A DNA stretch of 6,374 nt, from NCBI GenBank assembly GCA_900555165.1, contig USKE01000132.1:1-6374 (forward strand). The letters run 5' to 3'. This DNA comes from an uncultured Porphyromonadaceae bacterium. GTDB taxonomy: Bacteria > Bacteroidota > Bacteroidia > Bacteroidales > Muribaculaceae. This document shows positions 5,060-6,374 of this stretch, piece after piece. The translations under genes were made by a program, and so were the position numbers. The notes under the pieces are model-generated. The model saw nothing but the letters and a program-made list of their open reading frames with translations. It ran no database searches and had not been told where the DNA came from. Numbering within the stretch: position 1 is the stretch's first letter; the number at the start of each line of letters is the position of its first letter.

Positions 5060-5102
5060 AATCCGGAGGGGCGTTTTGTTCGCCGGAACTCCGGATTTTT
5101 TT
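5060..5102 (+). terminator. Rho-independent terminator-like hairpin with T7 tract on the plus strand
   Basis: AATCCGGAG (5060-5068) pairs with CTCCGGATT (5089-5097), and an inner GGCG/CGCC stem (5070-5073 with 5081-5084) caps it with a 7-nt loop. On the plus strand the stem runs into seven T (5096-5102). On the minus strand, where the fucose-synthase gene ends 32 nt away, only GATTGTTAC follows, so it would be a weak terminator in that direction. It may still serve both strands. Confidence 0.65.
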
Positions 5103-5134
5103 CGCGGGGGTGTGGACGACGCCCGGGGGGCGGC

Positions 5135-6076
5135 TCAGCGCTCGGCGCGCATGGGGTTGCTGAGGAAATCTTCGTAGGCCAGGCGCAGACCGTCGGCGAG
5201 CTCGGTCTTGTAGGTCCAGCCCAGTGCGCGGGCTTTCGATACGTCAAGGAGTTTGCGGGGGGTGCCGTTGGGCATTGAGGTGTCCCAGAGGATGCGGCCG
5301 GTGTAGCCCACGGTGGAGGCAACCAGCTCGGTGAGTTCGCGTATGGTTAGCTCGCGGCCCGAGCCGGCGTTTACGGTCTCCTCGCCCGAATAGTTCTGCA
5401 TCAGGAAGATGCAGATGTCGGCCATGTCGTCTACGTAGAGGAATTCGCGTAGCGGCGAGCCGTCGCCCCAGCAGGTGACTTCGGTGGCGCCGCTGACTTT
5501 TGCCTCGTGGAAACGGCGTATCAGCGCGGGCACCACGTGCGAGTGCATGGGGTGGTAGTTGTCGTTGGGGCCGTAGAGGTTGGTGGGCATCACCGAGATG
5601 AAGTCGGCGCCATACTGGCGGTGCAGGTACGAGCAGTAGCGCAGGCCCGAGATCTTGGCCAGGGCGTAGGCCTCGTTGGTCTCTTCAAGTGCCGAGGTGA
5701 GCAGACAGCTCTCGGGCATGGGCTGTGGCGCCATGCGGGGGTAGATGCATGACGACCCCAGGAAGAGCAGTTTGCGGCATCCGCTCTGCCAGGCGGCGTG
5801 GATGACGTTCATCTCGAGCATCATGTTCTGGTACATGAAGTCGGCCGGAGCCTTGCGGTTGGCCTCGATGCCGCCGACTTTGGCGGCGGCGAGGAACACA
5901 TACTCGGGGCGCACTTCGTTGAAGAAAGCCTCGACGGCGTCCTGGCGGGTGAGGTCGAGCTCGGAGTGCGTGCGGGTGACGATGTTGTTGAATCCCTGGC
6001 GGCGCAGCTGCCTGATGATTGCCGAACCTACCATGCCGCGGTGTCCGGCCACGTATATGAGCGAGTCTTTTTCCAT
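5135..6076 (-). CDS. fcl: GDP-L-fucose synthase (GDP-4-keto-6-deoxy-D-mannose 3,5-epimerase/4-reductase)
   Basis: The 313-residue protein has the expected length and every hallmark of this short-chain dehydrogenase/reductase family. A Rossmann GxxGxxG (GHRGMVG, residues 11-17) binds NADPH. The catalytic Ser108 is in LGSSCIYP, with Tyr137 and Lys141 in [11 protein letters not shown]. Cys110 and His180 correspond to the epimerisation acid/base pair of the E. coli enzyme, and [21 protein letters not shown] and LREFLYVDD are conserved. It makes GDP-L-fucose from the Gmd product in the cytosol, for fucosylated capsule, O-antigen or glycoproteins. The frame is open 56 codons upstream, but that part overlaps the preceding gene in another frame; I choose the ATG at 6074-6076 before [13 protein letters not shown]. 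An ATG at 6109 is a less likely alternative. It follows the upstream gene by 22 nt, so co-transcription is likely. The partner gene gmd is not within the window. Confidence 0.95.
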   Translation of the reverse strand: MEKDSLIYVAGHRGMVGSAIIRQLRRQGFNNIVTRTHSELDLTRQDAVEAFFNEVRPEYVFLAAAKVGGIEANRKAPADFMYQNMMLEMNVIHAAWQSGCRKLLFLGSSCIYPRMAPQPMPESCLLTSALEETNEAYALAKISGLRYCSYLHRQYGADFISVMPTNLYGPNDNYHPMHSHVVPALIRRFHEAKVSGATEVTCWGDGSPLREFLYVDDMADICIFLMQNYSGEETVNAGSGRELTIRELTELVASTVGYTGRILWDTSMPNGTPRKLLDVSKARALGWTYKTELADGLRLAYEDFLSNPMRAER

Positions 6077-6098
6077 TGCTGTTGTGTCGGGTTTAGGG

Positions 6099-6374
6099 TT
6101 AGCGGTCATCATCGTCGTCCTCCTCCCAGATGCGGGCGGCGCGGCGGTCAGACTGTTCTTCGAAAGTGTCGGATAGTTCCTCGTCGCTGTCGAAGTGTTT
6201 GAGTATGTGGCGCGAGAAGAGGTGATGCAGTCCCAGGCGCACATCCTTCACCATCTCGCGCACGGGGGTGATGATGGGCTTGAACGACTGACGCGAGTCG
6301 GGGGTGAATATCAGCAGGCGGCCGTGGTGGCACTTGATGTCGAGGATGTTGTTCATCATCATCGGCTCGCCGTC
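6099..6374 (-). CDS. C-terminal end of an unidentified protein, possibly a diacylglycerol-kinase-like lipid kinase (5' end outside window)
   Basis: The minus-strand frame is open from the right edge and ends in TAA at 6099-6101, leaving 91 residues of the C-terminus. The first residues, DGEP, are followed after a short gap by [21 protein letters not shown], then a strand, then G-x-L-x-x-x-x-P is the pattern that closes the C-terminal domain of DAGK/YegS-type lipid kinases, which is the basis for the tentative call; the ATP-binding part is not in the window. About 55 further residues form an extension with a possible amphipathic helix ([21 protein letters not shown]) and an acidic end (WEEDDDDDR). 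The three Met codons at 6354-6362 are internal, because the frame continues upstream through DGEP. The gene lies 22 nt before fcl and probably shares its transcript; a functional link is not evident. Confidence 0.5.
   Translation of the reverse strand, partial: DGEPMMMNNILDIKCHHGRLLIFTPDSRQSFKPIITPVREMVKDVRLGLHHLFSRHILKHFDSDEELSDTFEEQSDRRAARIWEEDDDDDR

Overview
The window reads as chromosomal DNA of a GC-rich member of the Bacteroidales (phylum Bacteroidota); by eye most genes are near 60% GC. Three things point there. Several promoters match the Bacteroidetes sigma-factor consensus (TTTG about 19-21 nt upstream of TAnnTTTG). The GDP-L-fucose synthase looks like the Bacteroidales type. There is a small single-domain outer-membrane beta-barrel protein, and Shine-Dalgarno sequences are largely absent. 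A family or genus cannot be fixed from the sequence alone (Muribaculaceae- or Alistipes-like GC is a guess).

Layout, left to right. (1) 1-443, plus: the C-terminal end of a threonine/serine exporter (ThrE) family membrane protein. (2) 486-1385, plus: a LysR-type regulator whose -7 promoter box ends 4 nt before its ATG. (3) 1394-2354, minus: two GNAT acetyltransferase genes of different subfamilies that overlap by 14 nt, convergent with the LysR gene across only 8 nt. (4) 2355-2686: a 332-nt divergent intergenic region with a promoter at each end and an AT-rich direct-repeat array of exact 33-nt period in the middle. (5) 2687-3280, plus: a polymerase-beta-like nucleotidyltransferase-fold protein of unknown substrate. 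(6) 3281-3363: a very long, near-perfect palindrome between convergent genes. (7) 3364-6374, all minus: a small low-GC HExxH protein, an outer-membrane beta-barrel protein, a DJ-1/YajL family protein, GDP-L-fucose synthase, and the C-terminus of a gene that may be a lipid (diacylglycerol-type) kinase.

The genes do not form one pathway. The window looks like ordinary core or near-core genome made of short transcription units: amino-acid export plus a regulator, an acetyltransferase pair, an orphan nucleotidyltransferase, envelope proteins, and a nucleotide-sugar enzyme that feeds fucosylated surface glycans. I see no transposase, integrase, CRISPR array, tRNA, rRNA or recognisable defence system. 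The points most worth a second look are the 33-nt repeat array, the 21-bp-arm palindrome, a possible tiny plus-strand transcription unit at 5011-5102, the two start codons placed directly after a -7 box, and the two poorly understood proteins (nucleotidyltransferase-like and small HExxH).
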